A stretch of 64,000 nt of DNA from Clostridium sp. C2-6-12 (GCF_009928485.1 NZ_JAABNP010000017.1:1-64000); one strand, 5' to 3'. Numbered from the stretch's first letter, positions 35,803 to 45,525 are shown. A program made the numbers and translations. The notes: a model not told the origin generated them from the sequence alone.

Positions 35803-37017
35803 TTAATTTTTATCCTTCTGGCTGTATGGAATAAAAGTTCCTTCAGCCTTTCCATCTTTAAGTGAAATATTTAAGTCTATTGTTTCCATTAATTGTTCTT
35901 TTGATGTAATAAGATTATTTTCATTATCCTCTATTATAGCATATCCTTTTGAAATAACATTAATTGGATTGTGTGCTGAAAGTAGATTATTTAAATTTAA
36001 TATTTGATCTTTTTCTCTCTTAACCTTAGTTTTTATTGCAAATTTTAATCTATCCTTTAATTTATCTACTTCTAAATATGAATTAGATATTTTAGCCATT
36101 GGAGAATGAATTTTTAGAATTCTTTCTGCTGCAATCAAATCATTTTTGTTTATCTTTAATTTATCTTCTATTTTTCTATCAAGTAATTTTGATATATCAT
36201 AAAGTTTAGCTTTTATATCTTCGCTCACAGGAACTGCTATTTCAGCTCCTTGCGATGGAGTTGCTGCTCTAAAATCTGCTACAAAATCTGAAATAGTAAA
36301 ATCTATTTCATGTCCTACTGCTGATATTATAGGTATATTAGATTTAAAAATAGCTTTAGCTAGTTCTTCTTCGTTAAAATTCCATAGCTCTTCTATGGAA
36401 CCTCCACCTCTACCTACAATAACTAAATCAACAGATTTTTTCTTATTAAAATAATTAATACCTGCTATTATTTCTTTATATGCACCAATACCTTGCACTT
36501 TAGCTGGATATAAAACTAAATCCACCAATGTACTTCTTCTGGTAGATACATTTATAATATCTTTAATGGCTGCTCCAGTAGGTGATGTTACTATTCCAAT
36601 TCTTTCAGGATATTTAGGCAGTGGTTTTTTATATGCTTCATCAAAATATCCTTCTTTGGACAATTTTTCTTTTAGCTTTTCAAATTTAACAAACAAATCA
36701 CCTAAGCCTTCTTTTTCTATTTCATCACAATAAAGCTGAAAACTTCCAGTTGCAGTATATACAGATGCTCTTCCTTTAACTACAACCTCCATGCCTTCTT
36801 CTAATGCAAATTTCAAGAAAACTGCGTTTCCCTTAAACATAACACAGTTAATTTTCCCATTACTATCTTTAAGTGTGAAATAAATATGGCCGCTGCTATG
36901 ATATTTTAAATTAGAAATCTCCCCTTTTACAGAGAGATTGCTTAAAATAAAGTCATTGTCTAACATTCTTTTTATATAATTCGTAACCTCAGATACAGTT
37001 AACGTCTTAATATTCAT
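35803..37017 (-). CDS. xseA: Exodeoxyribonuclease VII large subunit
   Basis: A 404-aa catalytic subunit. The N-terminal OB-fold (about 5-100; [22 protein letters not shown]) binds single-stranded DNA. The catalytic core includes [33 protein letters not shown] and [13 protein letters not shown]-type motifs. A coiled-coil C-terminus contacts XseB. Length is normal. It overlaps folD by 11 bp. Confidence 0.96.
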   Translation of the reverse strand: MNIKTLTVSEVTNYIKRMLDNDFILSNLSVKGEISNLKYHSSGHIYFTLKDSNGKINCVMFKGNAVFLKFALEEGMEVVVKGRASVYTATGSFQLYCDEIEKEGLGDLFVKFEKLKEKLSKEGYFDEAYKKPLPKYPERIGIVTSPTGAAIKDIINVSTRRSTLVDLVLYPAKVQGIGAYKEIIAGINYFNKKKSVDLVIVGRGGGSIEELWNFNEEELAKAIFKSNIPIISAVGHEIDFTISDFVADFRAATPSQGAEIAVPVSEDIKAKLYDISKLLDRKIEDKLKINKNDLIAAERILKIHSPMAKISNSYLEVDKLKDRLKFAIKTKVKREKDQILNLNNLLSAHNPINVISKGYAIIEDNENNLITSKEQLMETIDLNISLKDGKAEGTFIPYSQKDKN

Positions 37018-37861
37018 TATCCTTTAACGCCTCACATGCATTTTTTATTAAAAGTGTTGTTGTAAGTGCTCCTACTCCTCCTGGAACTGGAGTTAAGAAT
37101 TTACACTTATCTATAACCTTGTCAAAATCTACATCACCAGTTATTTTTCCTTCAAAAGAGGAAGTTCCTACATCAATTACAATAGCATTTTCATTTATAT
37201 AAGTTTCATCTATAAATTTAGGTCTTCCAATAGCAACTACTATTATATCTGCAGCCTTACATACTTCTCTTAAATTCTTTGTTTTAGAGTGACAGATAGT
37301 AACTGTAGCATTTTCATTTAATAAAAGCTGAGCTACAGGTTTTCCAACTATATTACTTCTTCCAAGAACTACTACATTCTTTCCAGTAATATCTACATTT
37401 AAACTTTTAATTAATGTAACTACAGAGTTTGGAGTACATGGTAAGAATTTTGGTTCTCCCATATATAACTTTCCTTGGCTTTCAAATGTAAGACAATCAA
37501 TATCCTTGCTTGGTGATATTTCTCTAATTATCTTCTTTTCATCAAAATTACTTGGAAGTGGTAATTGTAAAATAATTCCTTGAACTTCTGAATCTTCATT
37601 TAATTTATGTATTTGAGCAATTACATCTTCATCCGTTAGAGTTTCTGGTAAAGTTACCTTTAGAAATCCTGCGCCAAGAGATAAAGCTACTTTTTCTTGA
37701 CTAGCCATATAATAAATAGATCCGCCATCGTTTCCAACCAAAATTGATGCAATTTTAGGTATCTTAAGATTTTTTTCTTTTCTATCATTGATAAAATTTT
37801 TAATATCCTCTTTTACCTTTAATGCTACTTCTTTGCCGTTTATAATTTGCCCCATTATCAC
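37007..37861 (-). CDS. folD: Methylenetetrahydrofolate dehydrogenase/cyclohydrolase FolD
   Basis: A 284-aa bifunctional one-carbon enzyme (NADP-dependent dehydrogenase and 5,10-methenyl-THF cyclohydrolase). Motifs: [13 protein letters not shown] with the catalytic Lys, [28 protein letters not shown] (dinucleotide binding) and the C-terminal [15 protein letters not shown]. The start is GTG 37861 (about 6 nt from AAAGG) or ATG 37855. It is the first gene of the folD-xseA-xseB-ispA-dxs group, separated from nusB by a repeat-rich gap. Confidence 0.95.
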   Translation of the reverse strand: MIMGQIINGKEVALKVKEDIKNFINDRKEKNLKIPKIASILVGNDGGSIYYMASQEKVALSLGAGFLKVTLPETLTDEDVIAQIHKLNEDSEVQGIILQLPLPSNFDEKKIIREISPSKDIDCLTFESQGKLYMGEPKFLPCTPNSVVTLIKSLNVDITGKNVVVLGRSNIVGKPVAQLLLNENATVTICHSKTKNLREVCKAADIIVVAIGRPKFIDETYINENAIVIDVGTSSFEGKITGDVDFDKVIDKCKFLTPVPGGVGALTTTLLIKNACEALKDNEY

Positions 37862-37876
37862 ACACTACCTTTCGTT

Positions 37877-38032
37877 CAGTTTACAGTTTACAGTTCACAG
37901 TTAAATATGATGTTTTTCTTTCTATAATTAGATTGAGCTAATACAAAAATTTAATTATCTAAAACATACTGTAATTTCTTCAAATCCTGTAAGGATTTGT
38001 TCCATAACTGTTAATTGTTAAATGTTAACTGA
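37877..38032. repeat. Inverted cluster of CAGTTnA heptamer repeats between folD and nusB
   Basis: CAGTTTACAGTTTACAGTTC and ACAGTTAA run on the plus strand (37877-37904). A degenerate copy in inverse orientation lies at 38006-38032 and overlaps the last codons of nusB. Between them is a small hairpin, CAAATCCT-gta-AGGATTTG (37981-37999). It looks like a small palindromic insertion or repeat remnant. Confidence 0.5.
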
Positions 38033-38425
38033 CTTAACCTTGTCTAAAACTCCGTTTATAAAGCCTACGCTCTTTTCATCTGAATATCTTCTTGTAATTT
38101 CCAATGCTTCATTAATAGCAACATTAGTTGGAATTTCTTTATCATATAAAAGCTCATATGTTGAAAGTCTTAATATACTTAAATTCACTTTAGATATTCT
38201 GTCTAATTTCCAATTATGTAAATTTTCTTCGATTACTTTATCAATTGCTTCTTTATTATTTTCTATACCAATTAACGCTTGTTTAACATATGTCAAATCA
38301 ATTTCTTTTATATTTCCTTCATAATTGTCAATAAAATTTTCTATTGCTTCTTCAATTGTGTCCTTACTTAAAGTCATTCCAAATAATAACTCCATAGTTT
38401 TTTCCCTTGATAATTTTCTATTCAT
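38018..38425 (-). CDS. nusB: Transcription antitermination factor NusB
   Basis: A 135-aa all-helical RNA-binding protein of the rRNA antitermination complex (with NusE/S10 at boxA). The core motifs [22 protein letters not shown] and [31 protein letters not shown] are textbook NusB. Length is normal. SD AGGAGGAT. The final codons (SVNI) fall in a repeat element, so the very C-terminus may be strain-variable. Confidence 0.96.
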   Translation of the reverse strand: MNRKLSREKTMELLFGMTLSKDTIEEAIENFIDNYEGNIKEIDLTYVKQALIGIENNKEAIDKVIEENLHNWKLDRISKVNLSILRLSTYELLYDKEIPTNVAINEALEITRRYSDEKSVGFINGVLDKVKSVNI

Positions 38426-38610
38426 ATTATCCTCCTAAATGTATCGCATTGTTTCACTTTATCATTATACACACTTTTGTTTTCTTTTAAACCCTAGAAT
38501 ATTTACTTGATAAATTCTTATTTTACAAATATACTTCTTTGCTTAAGGTTAAATCACATAGATCCCCATAGACTAATTTTTTATTCCTTATGCCTTAACT
38601 CACATAGAAA

Positions 38611-38635
38611 CACCCTCTGAAAGCATCAGAGGGTG
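38611..38635 (-). terminator. Terminator after the Asp23 gene
   Basis: CACCCTCTGA and TCAGAGGGTG form a perfect 10-bp GC-containing stem with a 5-nt loop. A short TTTC tract follows on the minus strand, 10 bp past the stop. Confidence 0.85.
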
Positions 38636-38644
38636 AAAATCAAA

Positions 38645-39025
38645 CTAGTTAGATTCACTTTCTTCCTTTTTTGGTAGATAAATATTTTGTACATAGATGT
38701 TAACAGCCTCAACATATAATCCTGTCATAGCTTCAACGGTCTTTTTAACATTGTCTTGAACCTGAGCTACAACCTCCATGATTTTTTTTCCATACTCAAC
38801 TGCTACACTCATTTCTATAATAGCTTTATCTTCTTCTAAAGTTACTTTACTTGCTTTTGCAGTACTTTTCTTACCTTTAAATATGTTAGTTATATTACTT
38901 GCTACACCCACTTGGTAATCTAATACCCCTTCTATTTCTTGAGCTGCAATACCAGCAATAACGCTTACTACTTCATCTGAAATCTTAACGACTCCAATAT
39001 TTTCTTCTCTAACTAAATCTTCCAT
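38645..39025 (-). CDS. Asp23/Gls24 family protein (YqhY-like)
   Basis: A 126-aa protein with the Asp23 domain (ISDEVVSVIAGIAAQEIEGV through VAQVQDNVKKTVEAMTGLYV, VNIYVQNI). The B. subtilis homologue YqhY is encoded beside acc/nusB genes and affects fatty-acid/envelope homeostasis; the biochemical role is unknown. SD AGGAGG. Its placement between spoIIIAH and nusB is conserved in Clostridium. It has its own terminator. Confidence 0.93.
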   Translation of the reverse strand: MEDLVREENIGVVKISDEVVSVIAGIAAQEIEGVLDYQVGVASNITNIFKGKKSTAKASKVTLEEDKAIIEMSVAVEYGKKIMEVVAQVQDNVKKTVEAMTGLYVEAVNIYVQNIYLPKKEESESN

Positions 39026-39125
39026 GTTGCTTAACCTCCTAGGTTTTGTAATAACAAAACATGATAATCTTGTGTTTATTATATCAAATATAATTTAACA
39101 TTACAATTATTATATGGTTTTTATA

Positions 39126-39638
39126 CTATTTTTGAACTTCTATTATAACGTCTTTTATTTTTGATACATCTTGAACTATTTCTTGTATTGCAACAGTTTC
39201 GCTTTCTTGAAGACTAACTGGTGATTTTATTATTACTGTTGCTTTATTAGAATCTAATCTGCATAATACATCTTCATAACCTTTATTTTTAATACCAAGC
39301 TCTATTCTTCCTTCATTATCTCTAACCATAGTTTTTTGAGTTAACTCCTTTGTAGCAGCATCTTTTTGCTCTTTTGATGTGTTTGCATCTGAAATTATAG
39401 AATTCAAGGTTTGAATAGTTGCTGAATCCTGTTGTTCTCTTGCGCTTCTTGACTCATAAAAATATTGATTTTGATTTAATGCTTCAGTATCTTCCTTGTT
39501 TACTTTATCTGCTGATAGAACTTGACTTAAATCAGTTGGATCATTTAATCCTCCATTATTAAGTTTTGCAGCTAGCATCCCTACACATAATATTAATGCT
39601 AGTAATGTAAAAATAATCCCACATTGTTTCTTTGTCAT
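39126..39638 (-). CDS. spoIIIAH: Stage III sporulation protein SpoIIIAH
   Basis: A 170-aa mother-cell membrane protein that binds forespore SpoIIQ to bridge the two membranes. One N-terminal transmembrane helix (about 8-25) is followed by an extracytoplasmic domain. The C-terminal YscJ/FliF-like ring-building fold is recognisable (DVLCRLDSNKATVIIKSP, then VQDVSKIKDVIIEVQ). SD GGGAGG. It is the last gene of the spoIIIA operon. Whether SpoIIQ exists in this genome cannot be seen here. Confidence 0.93.
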   Translation of the reverse strand: MTKKQCGIIFTLLALILCVGMLAAKLNNGGLNDPTDLSQVLSADKVNKEDTEALNQNQYFYESRSAREQQDSATIQTLNSIISDANTSKEQKDAATKELTQKTMVRDNEGRIELGIKNKGYEDVLCRLDSNKATVIIKSPVSLQESETVAIQEIVQDVSKIKDVIIEVQK

Positions 39639-39676
39639 AATATTTTCCTCCCATCCCTTTTCTATAAAATTATATG

Positions 39677-40306
39677 CTACTTCTTCATGCTATATACATT
39701 AACCTTATCTAAACTTAAGTTATATAATTTAGACACTGCTTGTTCAATTTCATATTTTGTTTTACTATTTTCAGCCCCCTCTGCAATTATTATTATGCCG
39801 CAAATTTTTGGTTTATATGTTGTTAATACAAAAGGTTCATTATTTCCATCAGAAGTTTTCATAACAACTTTAGTACCATCTGTGTCTTGATTATTTACCC
39901 TTTTTCCACCTTCATTATCAGTTTCTTCTGTTGTTGATTTTTGAGTGTTCTTATCATAAGCTGGAATCTTTTGTTCTCCCTGTCCAAAGGACATCATAAC
40001 TTCTACATCTCCAACTCCATTCATTTTTTTCAATATATTTTTAAGTTCATTTTTTTGGTTTTCTTCATAATTTTTTTCCTCTGCTTTAATTGTTTCATTG
40101 GAATCTTTTATAGGTGAATTATTATTTTGATTTCCTTGATTATTTGTTTCTAATAGTTTATTGCTGGTTATAATTTTGCTGTTAGGAATTAAAACATTCA
40201 TTGTAATCAAAATAAATCCTAAAAGTAAACACAAAGCTATTAAATTTTTCAATTGCTTTTGATCAAGTATTTTTTTAATTTCTTCTATAATTTTATTTTT
40301 TCCCAA
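39677..40306 (-). CDS. spoIIIAG: Stage III sporulation protein SpoIIIAG
   Basis: A 209-aa single-pass membrane protein that forms the ring of the SpoIIIA-SpoIIQ feeding channel. The transmembrane helix is about 20-41. The extracytoplasmic domain carries LKKMNGVGDVEVMMSFG (ring-building motif) and the C-terminal GIIIIAEGAENSKTKYEIEQAVSKLYN, a family hallmark. The start codon is TTG, 8 nt after AGGAGG. It lies 13 bp upstream of spoIIIAF's end in the operon order. Confidence 0.95.
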   Translation of the reverse strand: MGKNKIIEEIKKILDQKQLKNLIALCLLLGFILITMNVLIPNSKIITSNKLLETNNQGNQNNNSPIKDSNETIKAEEKNYEENQKNELKNILKKMNGVGDVEVMMSFGQGEQKIPAYDKNTQKSTTEETDNEGGKRVNNQDTDGTKVVMKTSDGNNEPFVLTTYKPKICGIIIIAEGAENSKTKYEIEQAVSKLYNLSLDKVNVYSMKK

Positions 40307-40318
40307 TACTTTTACCTC

Positions 40319-40915
40319 CTATTCATCTAATTTATAAACTTCTATTTTTTCTTTTGAAATATCCAATTCTTTAGATACAAAATCAATTATTTTTATATAC
40401 TCTTCATTCAGTTCCTGTTTATTGCTCTCCTCCTTATTATTTATGACTATTTTTTTTATCTTATTTACCTTATTTTCACCTATGCCTATTTTTAATTTTT
40501 TTATATTTAAACTTACATTTGTAAAATTCACATCACATTCTACTTCACATTTAAAATTCATATTTCTAAATTGATTTTTAAGTAAATTATCACAATTTTT
40601 ATTAAAATTATTAATAAATTCTTTTTTTCTAACATCTACTTTATTTTCATTCTCTTTCGTTGCCATATTGATTAAATTAGTTTTGTCGTTATTAAATACA
40701 GTTTCATAATCTTCTATACTCCCAGGAAGATTTTTTTCTCCATTTGATATTAAATTAATAATTGGGTTTAAAATTACACTTATTAATATTAAGCCTAAAA
40801 TAAATTTGATGTATTTTTTCATCTTATTATCAGGTGTTATAATTTCAACTGCACTAATGAATACAAGCATAGTTACAAGTGTTATTACAATGCTTTTTAG
40901 GGTTTCCATAAACAT
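40319..40915 (-). CDS. spoIIIAF: Stage III sporulation protein SpoIIIAF
   Basis: A 198-aa protein. Two N-terminal transmembrane helices (about 4-22 and 30-50, with KYIKFILGLILISVILNPI) precede a soluble extracytoplasmic domain with a degenerate ring-building fold. The start is chosen at ATG 40915, 8 nt after GGAGG. That SD overlaps the end of spoIIIAE, so translation is coupled. It is the sixth gene of the operon. Confidence 0.92.
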   Translation of the reverse strand: MFMETLKSIVITLVTMLVFISAVEIITPDNKMKKYIKFILGLILISVILNPIINLISNGEKNLPGSIEDYETVFNNDKTNLINMATKENENKVDVRKKEFINNFNKNCDNLLKNQFRNMNFKCEVECDVNFTNVSLNIKKLKIGIGENKVNKIKKIVINNKEESNKQELNEEYIKIIDFVSKELDISKEKIEVYKLDE

Positions 40916-40919
40916 AAGC

Positions 40920-42158
40920 TTATCCTCCAACTATAAATCGTCCAGTTGATGCCATAATTCCAATAAGCACAAAAAACATTAAACTTACTGTTAAAACACA
41001 TGAAATAATTAACACCATAGAACTTCCTGCTGCTTCTATTGATTTGGTTATTCTCGAATCACTTATTGGCTCTACTAATGCAGCTGATAATTTATATATA
41101 AATGTAATCAAAACTAACTTAATTAAGGGATGCAATAAAATCAATAGAACTATAACAAGTCCAATAGAACTTATTGCATTTTTTATAATAAGAGAGTATC
41201 CTGCAACTGATGTAATTGCATCTGAAAATGCTTTTCCTACTATAGGTATAAAATTATCTACTGCAAACTTTGTAGTTTTTAAAGTCACTGCATCCATTGT
41301 AGTAGAAGTAATTCCTCGAATTGATAACAATCCAATAAATATTGTAACTATAATTCCTTGAAACCAAATAGTTACTTGTTTAAACAATTTACATAAGTTA
41401 GTTATTTTATGTTCTGTTGAAATATTATTAGCAAATTCTAGTACAAAAATCATTAATATCATTGGAATTATAATATTAGAATAAATTTTAGGTATAAATA
41501 CAACTGCCCCTAGTACAATCGGATCTAATGTTGCAGCTGATGTAATACCTCCCGATAGGGAAATCATAGTAATTAATATTGGTAGAAGGGCACTCATAAA
41601 GTCTGAAACATTAGCAATTACTTCTTTTGCTACTGAAATTGAAATTATAAAACTCTTTGAAAGAATTATTATTATCAATCCGTAGCAGGCATAAAATGCA
41701 ACTTCTGATATACTTTCATCTGAAAACGCATCTTGGAGATTTTTAAGCAGTGAACCTATTATTGCTATAGTGACTATTGACAAGGAAAGCTTTAAAACAC
41801 TTTTAACCTCCTTAAAAATAAGGCTCAAAACTCCATTTAAAATATTATGAAAAGATAAATTGCCCTTTCCATCTTTAATGTATTCTTTAATATAATCTAC
41901 TGGATCAAGTGTGTTCATGAGTTCTTCTTTTGTTTTCATGTTTTTTATATAATCATATAAAGAATTGATTTCTTCTTTGGCTGTTCCATTTATATCTTCA
42001 ATGTTTGCTTGATTTTCTTTTGTTTCAGTTTTAATGTTCACTACTTCACTCGCGTAAACATAATCACAATTAGAAAATATACAATTCAAGATTATTGGTA
42101 TTATATTTACTAACACACTTAATATTAATATAAAAGTAAATCTTCTTATCCTCTTCAT
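40920..42158 (-). CDS. spoIIIAE: Stage III sporulation protein SpoIIIAE
   Basis: A 412-aa polytopic membrane protein. A signal-like N-terminus and a short periplasmic-type stretch precede about eight hydrophobic helices (from residue 115 on). Conserved features include TLDPIVLGAVVFIPKIYSNII and the SLSGGITSAATL segment. It is the largest channel component of the mother-cell SpoIIIA complex and is proposed to act in transport. The start is ATG 42158, 6 nt after TAGGTG; a GTG three codons upstream lies in the SD. Confidence 0.94.
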   Translation of the reverse strand: MKRIRRFTFILILSVLVNIIPIILNCIFSNCDYVYASEVVNIKTETKENQANIEDINGTAKEEINSLYDYIKNMKTKEELMNTLDPVDYIKEYIKDGKGNLSFHNILNGVLSLIFKEVKSVLKLSLSIVTIAIIGSLLKNLQDAFSDESISEVAFYACYGLIIIILSKSFIISISVAKEVIANVSDFMSALLPILITMISLSGGITSAATLDPIVLGAVVFIPKIYSNIIIPMILMIFVLEFANNISTEHKITNLCKLFKQVTIWFQGIIVTIFIGLLSIRGITSTTMDAVTLKTTKFAVDNFIPIVGKAFSDAITSVAGYSLIIKNAISSIGLVIVLLILLHPLIKLVLITFIYKLSAALVEPISDSRITKSIEAAGSSMVLIISCVLTVSLMFFVLIGIMASTGRFIVGG

Positions 42159-42167
42159 AAATAACAC

Positions 42168-42551
42168 CTACATTATCTGTAATATAGAATTCAAAACAGC
42201 CATGAGTATTGGAATAGCAAGTACTAAAATCATAATTTTTCCTGCAAGATTTATTTGCGCCGCAAGACTGTCAGCATTAGCATCTTTGCATAATGCACTT
42301 GAAAAAGATGCTATATAAGCAATAGCCAAAATTTTTAACACAATTCCAATATAAACAGTATCAATATTTGCCTTATCAGCAATTTGCCTTAAAAAATCAA
42401 TTATTTCTTTAAGTGGTTCTATCATTATAATTAAAATTAATGCTCCAGCAGTTAACGTTAGAAATGTATTTAATTCACTTTTAGAATTTCTAAACAGTAA
42501 TATAATAAATAAAGCTACTAATGCTATACCAACTACTTTTACTATTAACAT
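42168..42551 (-). CDS. spoIIIAD: Stage III sporulation protein SpoIIIAD
   Basis: A 127-aa protein with four predicted helices, of the SpoIIIAC/AD family. ILKILAIAYIASFSSALCKDANADSLA at about 69-95 (written in part) carries the family's conserved polar residues. SD TAGGTG precedes the ATG. The spoIIIAE coding region starts 9 nt after its stop. Confidence 0.94.
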   Translation of the reverse strand: MLIVKVVGIALVALFIILLFRNSKSELNTFLTLTAGALILIIMIEPLKEIIDFLRQIADKANIDTVYIGIVLKILAIAYIASFSSALCKDANADSLAAQINLAGKIMILVLAIPILMAVLNSILQIM

Positions 42552-42559
42552 AACTGCAC

Positions 42560-42757
42560 CTACATTATGAATAAGGTTTTAACAGAGCTAAATAAATCTC
42601 CTATAATAGAAATTATCATAAGAAGAATTATTACAACACCTGCTATATTAGTTATAGCCGCTATTTCACCCTTTCCACTGCTAGTTAATACCTTATCTAA
42701 AACCACCAAAAGTATTCCTGCTCCCCCAATTTTTAAAAGAATACTTATATCATGCAT
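42560..42757 (-). CDS. spoIIIAC: Stage III sporulation protein SpoIIIAC
   Basis: A 65-aa protein of two transmembrane helices, as usual for SpoIIIAC. The start DISILLKIGGAGILLVVLDKVL is highly conserved in the family. SD GGAGG lies 11 nt before the ATG. It is 8 bp upstream of spoIIIAD and is related to it. Confidence 0.95.
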   Translation of the reverse strand: MHDISILLKIGGAGILLVVLDKVLTSSGKGEIAAITNIAGVVIILLMIISIIGDLFSSVKTLFIM

Positions 42758-42824
42758 TCATCTTCCTCCAATCTTTAATTTTTCAATTGCTCTTTACACT
42801 AGCTAATTACTTCATTCCAAGTTT

Positions 42825-43343
42825 TTAAATTATAAATATACTTATCATTGCCCCAAAGCATATTCCAAGATATCTATAAAGCTTAACATTTTTCTTTGCA
42901 AATTCATCAGCATCTTTTAGGTTTATTTTTAATCCTTCAATTGCTAATGAAAATATTTTTTCCTGTCCATAAATTCCAGAATCTCCAAGAGACTTAAAAA
43001 AATCTCCCATTACTTTTTTATCTTCTTCATATAAATAGAATTTATTTTCTAATACCTTATATTCTTTTATAGCTCCATGATAAACACTTTCCACATCACC
43101 TTTTATCAAGTGCAATGCAACAGCCTTTACCATCAAACTCATAGGTTCACATAGTTTACACGAAAGCTTTTCTAAGGCTTCTGGCAGAGGAGTTGCTCCA
43201 TATAGAACATCATTTTGTAAAATAGTTAACCCTTTTAATATTTCTTTTAATTCAGCTTGTCTTCTTCGAAAAGTTTCACCATATGAAAACCCTATATAGG
43301 TGCTTATAATAAATATGCACATTATAAAAATTAATTTAAGCAT
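42825..43343 (-). CDS. spoIIIAB: Stage III sporulation protein SpoIIIAB
   Basis: A 172-aa protein with an N-terminal helix (about 1-18), a soluble helical middle and a C-terminal helix. It is distantly related to type II secretion/pilus GspF proteins. Conserved elements: FRRRQAELKEILKGLTILQNDVLYG near 26-50 and KNVKLYRYLGICFGAMISIFII at the end. SD AAAAGGAGA. It overlaps the end of spoIIIAA by 13 bp. Confidence 0.94.
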   Translation of the reverse strand: MLKLIFIMCIFIISTYIGFSYGETFRRRQAELKEILKGLTILQNDVLYGATPLPEALEKLSCKLCEPMSLMVKAVALHLIKGDVESVYHGAIKEYKVLENKFYLYEEDKKVMGDFFKSLGDSGIYGQEKIFSLAIEGLKINLKDADEFAKKNVKLYRYLGICFGAMISIFII

Positions 43344-44251
43344 ATTTTTTCATCTCCTTTTAAGCTAAATACCTTTTCAATTGTTCCAACCCCATGTTTA
43401 TTGCTTAAAATTATTGCCCGTTCTAATATTTCATTATTAAGCAAATCTCCAAAAACCTTTCTCCTATATAAATCTTCCACTGAAAAGCCATGAATGGTGG
43501 TTACTATATTCACGCCTGAGTTAAATGCCATCATAAGTGCATCGATATCTCCTTTTGTTCCAATCTCATCGCAAATAAGAACTTCTGGTGAAAGACTTCT
43601 AATTGCCATAATAAGACCTTCTCTTTTTAAACAATTATCCAAAACATCTGTTCTAATTCCTAAGTCACTTTGAGGAATACCAAAATGGCATGCTCCAATT
43701 TCGCTTCTTTCATCTATTACAACAACTTTTCTTCCCTTAGCTCCTAATGTTGGAATTCCATTTGATATATTTCTAGCTATATCTCTTAAAATTGTTGTTT
43801 TACCACATTTGGGAGGTGAAATTATTATTGTATTATAAATCCTGTTTTCAGAAGTAATAAACTTAATAATTTTATCTGAACACCCTATAATTTCTCTACA
43901 AATCCTTATATTCAATGATGAAATATTTCTAATAGTCTTAACTTCTCCATTTTCCATAACACATTCACCAGCTATACCAATTCTATGTCCACCTTTTATA
44001 GTTATAAACCCTTGCCGTATATCTTCTTCATAAGCATATAGTGAATAATTTGAAATTTTTTGAATCATGCTTTTTAATTCATCTTTTGAAGGCACATAAT
44101 TTATAATACTTTCTCCATATTTTGAGTAAATTAAAATTGGTTGTTGGCTTTTAATTCTAATTTCATATATCTGTTCTTTATGAAGCCTTTCCTCAAGTAT
44201 ATTTCCTATTTTATCTGTAAAAATGCTTATTATTTCTTCTTGTCCCTTCAA
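43331..44251 (-). CDS. spoIIIAA: Stage III sporulation ATPase SpoIIIAA
   Basis: A 306-aa cytoplasmic AAA-type secretion ATPase thought to power the SpoIIIA channel. Walker A is ISPPKCGKTT (unusual PPKCGKTT, normal for this family). The Walker B region EVLICDEIGTKGD and VVTTIHG follow. The start codon is TTG, 9 nt after GGAGG. It is the first gene of the spoIIIA operon, which should be transcribed by sigma-E in the mother cell. I could not place a sigma-E promoter reliably in the 251-bp gap. Confidence 0.96.
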   Translation of the reverse strand: MKGQEEIISIFTDKIGNILEERLHKEQIYEIRIKSQQPILIYSKYGESIINYVPSKDELKSMIQKISNYSLYAYEEDIRQGFITIKGGHRIGIAGECVMENGEVKTIRNISSLNIRICREIIGCSDKIIKFITSENRIYNTIIISPPKCGKTTILRDIARNISNGIPTLGAKGRKVVVIDERSEIGACHFGIPQSDLGIRTDVLDNCLKREGLIMAIRSLSPEVLICDEIGTKGDIDALMMAFNSGVNIVTTIHGFSVEDLYRRKVFGDLLNNEILERAIILSNKHGVGTIEKVFSLKGDEKICLN

Positions 44252-44415
44252 ACCTCACTGCCTCCTCTCATGTCTTTTATTTAATTAATATGTAATGTTA
44301 TTCTAATTTATTACTCAAATGTAAATTTTCATAAATAGATTCCATTTCACAATAATAAAATTTAAAATATTTATTTTCTTTAATTGATACTGAAACTTTC
44401 TTATATATATGCATA

Positions 44416-44467
44416 AAAAATAGCAGCTCCTCCTCAAATCATACTTTGAGACTGAACTGCTATTTTT
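44416..44467 (-). terminator. Terminator of the CD1247-like gene
   Basis: The outer arms AAAAATAGCAG and CTGCTATTTTT, plus the inner arms CTCAAA and TTTGAG, form an interrupted stem. TTTTTTATGC follows on the minus strand. It separates the efp side from spoIIIA. Confidence 0.85.
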
Positions 44468-44502
44468 ACATTAAATTATTACTATTTATGTTAACCTTAT
44501 AT

Positions 44503-44871
44503 TTAACTATTCTTAATATTTTTATTACAAAATGGACATGGAATTTCATCATTGTTGCTTAAAGCTGATTGCTCTATAAAAATAGGTTTGTTACAATGAA
44601 CACAAGTAATTTCTGTATATTCATCTTCAATATCATTTAATTCATCTATAGATAATTCTTCAAATAATTCATCTTGAATATTTGTTAAATCATCATCCAT
44701 GAATTTTAAATTTTCTTCAAGAGTTTCTTGATTTACAGTTAACTCTTCAATTTTTTCATTCATGTTTTCCAAAATTGAAGTGATACTATCAAAGCATTCT
44801 TTGTATTGATTACTTTCTATTTTAGACAAACTATTTTTTAACTCTTCAATTTGAATTTTAAGTTCTTCCAT
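44503..44871 (-). CDS. CD1247-type coiled-coil/zinc-ribbon protein
   Basis: A 122-aa acidic protein. Residues 1-90 are predicted coiled coil (EELKIQIEELKNSLSKIE; repeated Glu/Leu heptads). The C-terminus holds two CxxC pairs, CVHCNKP and CPFCNKN, forming a zinc ribbon. This is the CD1247 N-terminal domain family found beside efp and spoIIIAA in Clostridium. Its function is unknown; partner binding or nucleic-acid contact is likely. SD AAAAGGGAG. Terminators lie on both sides. Confidence 0.8.
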   Translation of the reverse strand: MEELKIQIEELKNSLSKIESNQYKECFDSITSILENMNEKIEELTVNQETLEENLKFMDDDLTNIQDELFEELSIDELNDIEDEYTEITCVHCNKPIFIEQSALSNNDEIPCPFCNKNIKNS

Positions 44872-44928
44872 AGCTTCTCACTCCCTTTTAACTTATTCTA
44901 TAATTATTTATAAATTTATATATAAATA

Positions 44929-44956
44929 AAGTTGCTAAGCTTATGCCTAGCAACTT
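44929..44956 (-). terminator. Terminator of efp
   Basis: AAGTTGCTAaGC pairs with GCcTAGCAACTT (one mismatch) around a short loop, followed by TTTATTTATA on the minus strand. It lies 12 bp after the efp stop. Confidence 0.8.
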
Positions 44957-44967
44957 ATGTATAAATA

Positions 44968-45525
44968 CTAAACTCTTTCCATGTAATCGCCAGTTCTAGT
45001 ATCTACTCTTATAACATCACCTTCGTTAACGAACATAGGAACATTTACTACTGCTCCTGTTTCAAGAGTAGCTGGTTTCATTGCATTAGTAGCAGTATTT
45101 CCTTTAACTCCTGGTTCTGATTCAGTGATTAATAATTCTACAAAGTTTGGCGCTTCTACTGAGAATGCTTCACCCTTAAAGAATTTAATTGTTGCAAACA
45201 TGTTTTCTTTTAAGAATTTGATTGCATCTTCAACTTTTTCATAGTTTAATGGAATTTGTTCATATGTTTCTTGATCCATGAAGTAGTATAATTCACCATC
45301 ACTATAAAGGTATTGCATTTCTTTTCTTTCAATTACAGCTTCTTGTAATTTTGTAGTTGGATTGAAAGTTGTATCTGTAACTCCACCAGAAATTACATTT
45401 CTAAGTTTAGTTCTAACAAATGCTGCACCTTTCCCTGGTTTAACGTGTAAAAATTCTACTACTGTAAACACTTGACCATCTAATTCAAAAGTTGTTCCTT
45501 TTCTTATATCTCCTGCTGTTATCAT
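44968..45525 (-). CDS. efp: Elongation factor P
   Basis: A 185-aa, three-domain tRNA-mimicking factor that rescues ribosomes stalled at polyproline. The N-terminal KOW-like domain has [11 protein letters not shown] with the modifiable Lys32 at the loop tip. Two OB-folds follow, with the signature [20 protein letters not shown] and C-terminal [20 protein letters not shown]. The start is the ATG 7 nt after GGAGGG; a frame extending 16 codons upstream overlaps that SD. No modification enzyme is encoded nearby. It follows the pilus operon by about 200 bp. Confidence 0.97.
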   Translation of the reverse strand: MITAGDIRKGTTFELDGQVFTVVEFLHVKPGKGAAFVRTKLRNVISGGVTDTTFNPTTKLQEAVIERKEMQYLYSDGELYYFMDQETYEQIPLNYEKVEDAIKFLKENMFATIKFFKGEAFSVEAPNFVELLITESEPGVKGNTATNAMKPATLETGAVVNVPMFVNEGDVIRVDTRTGDYMERV

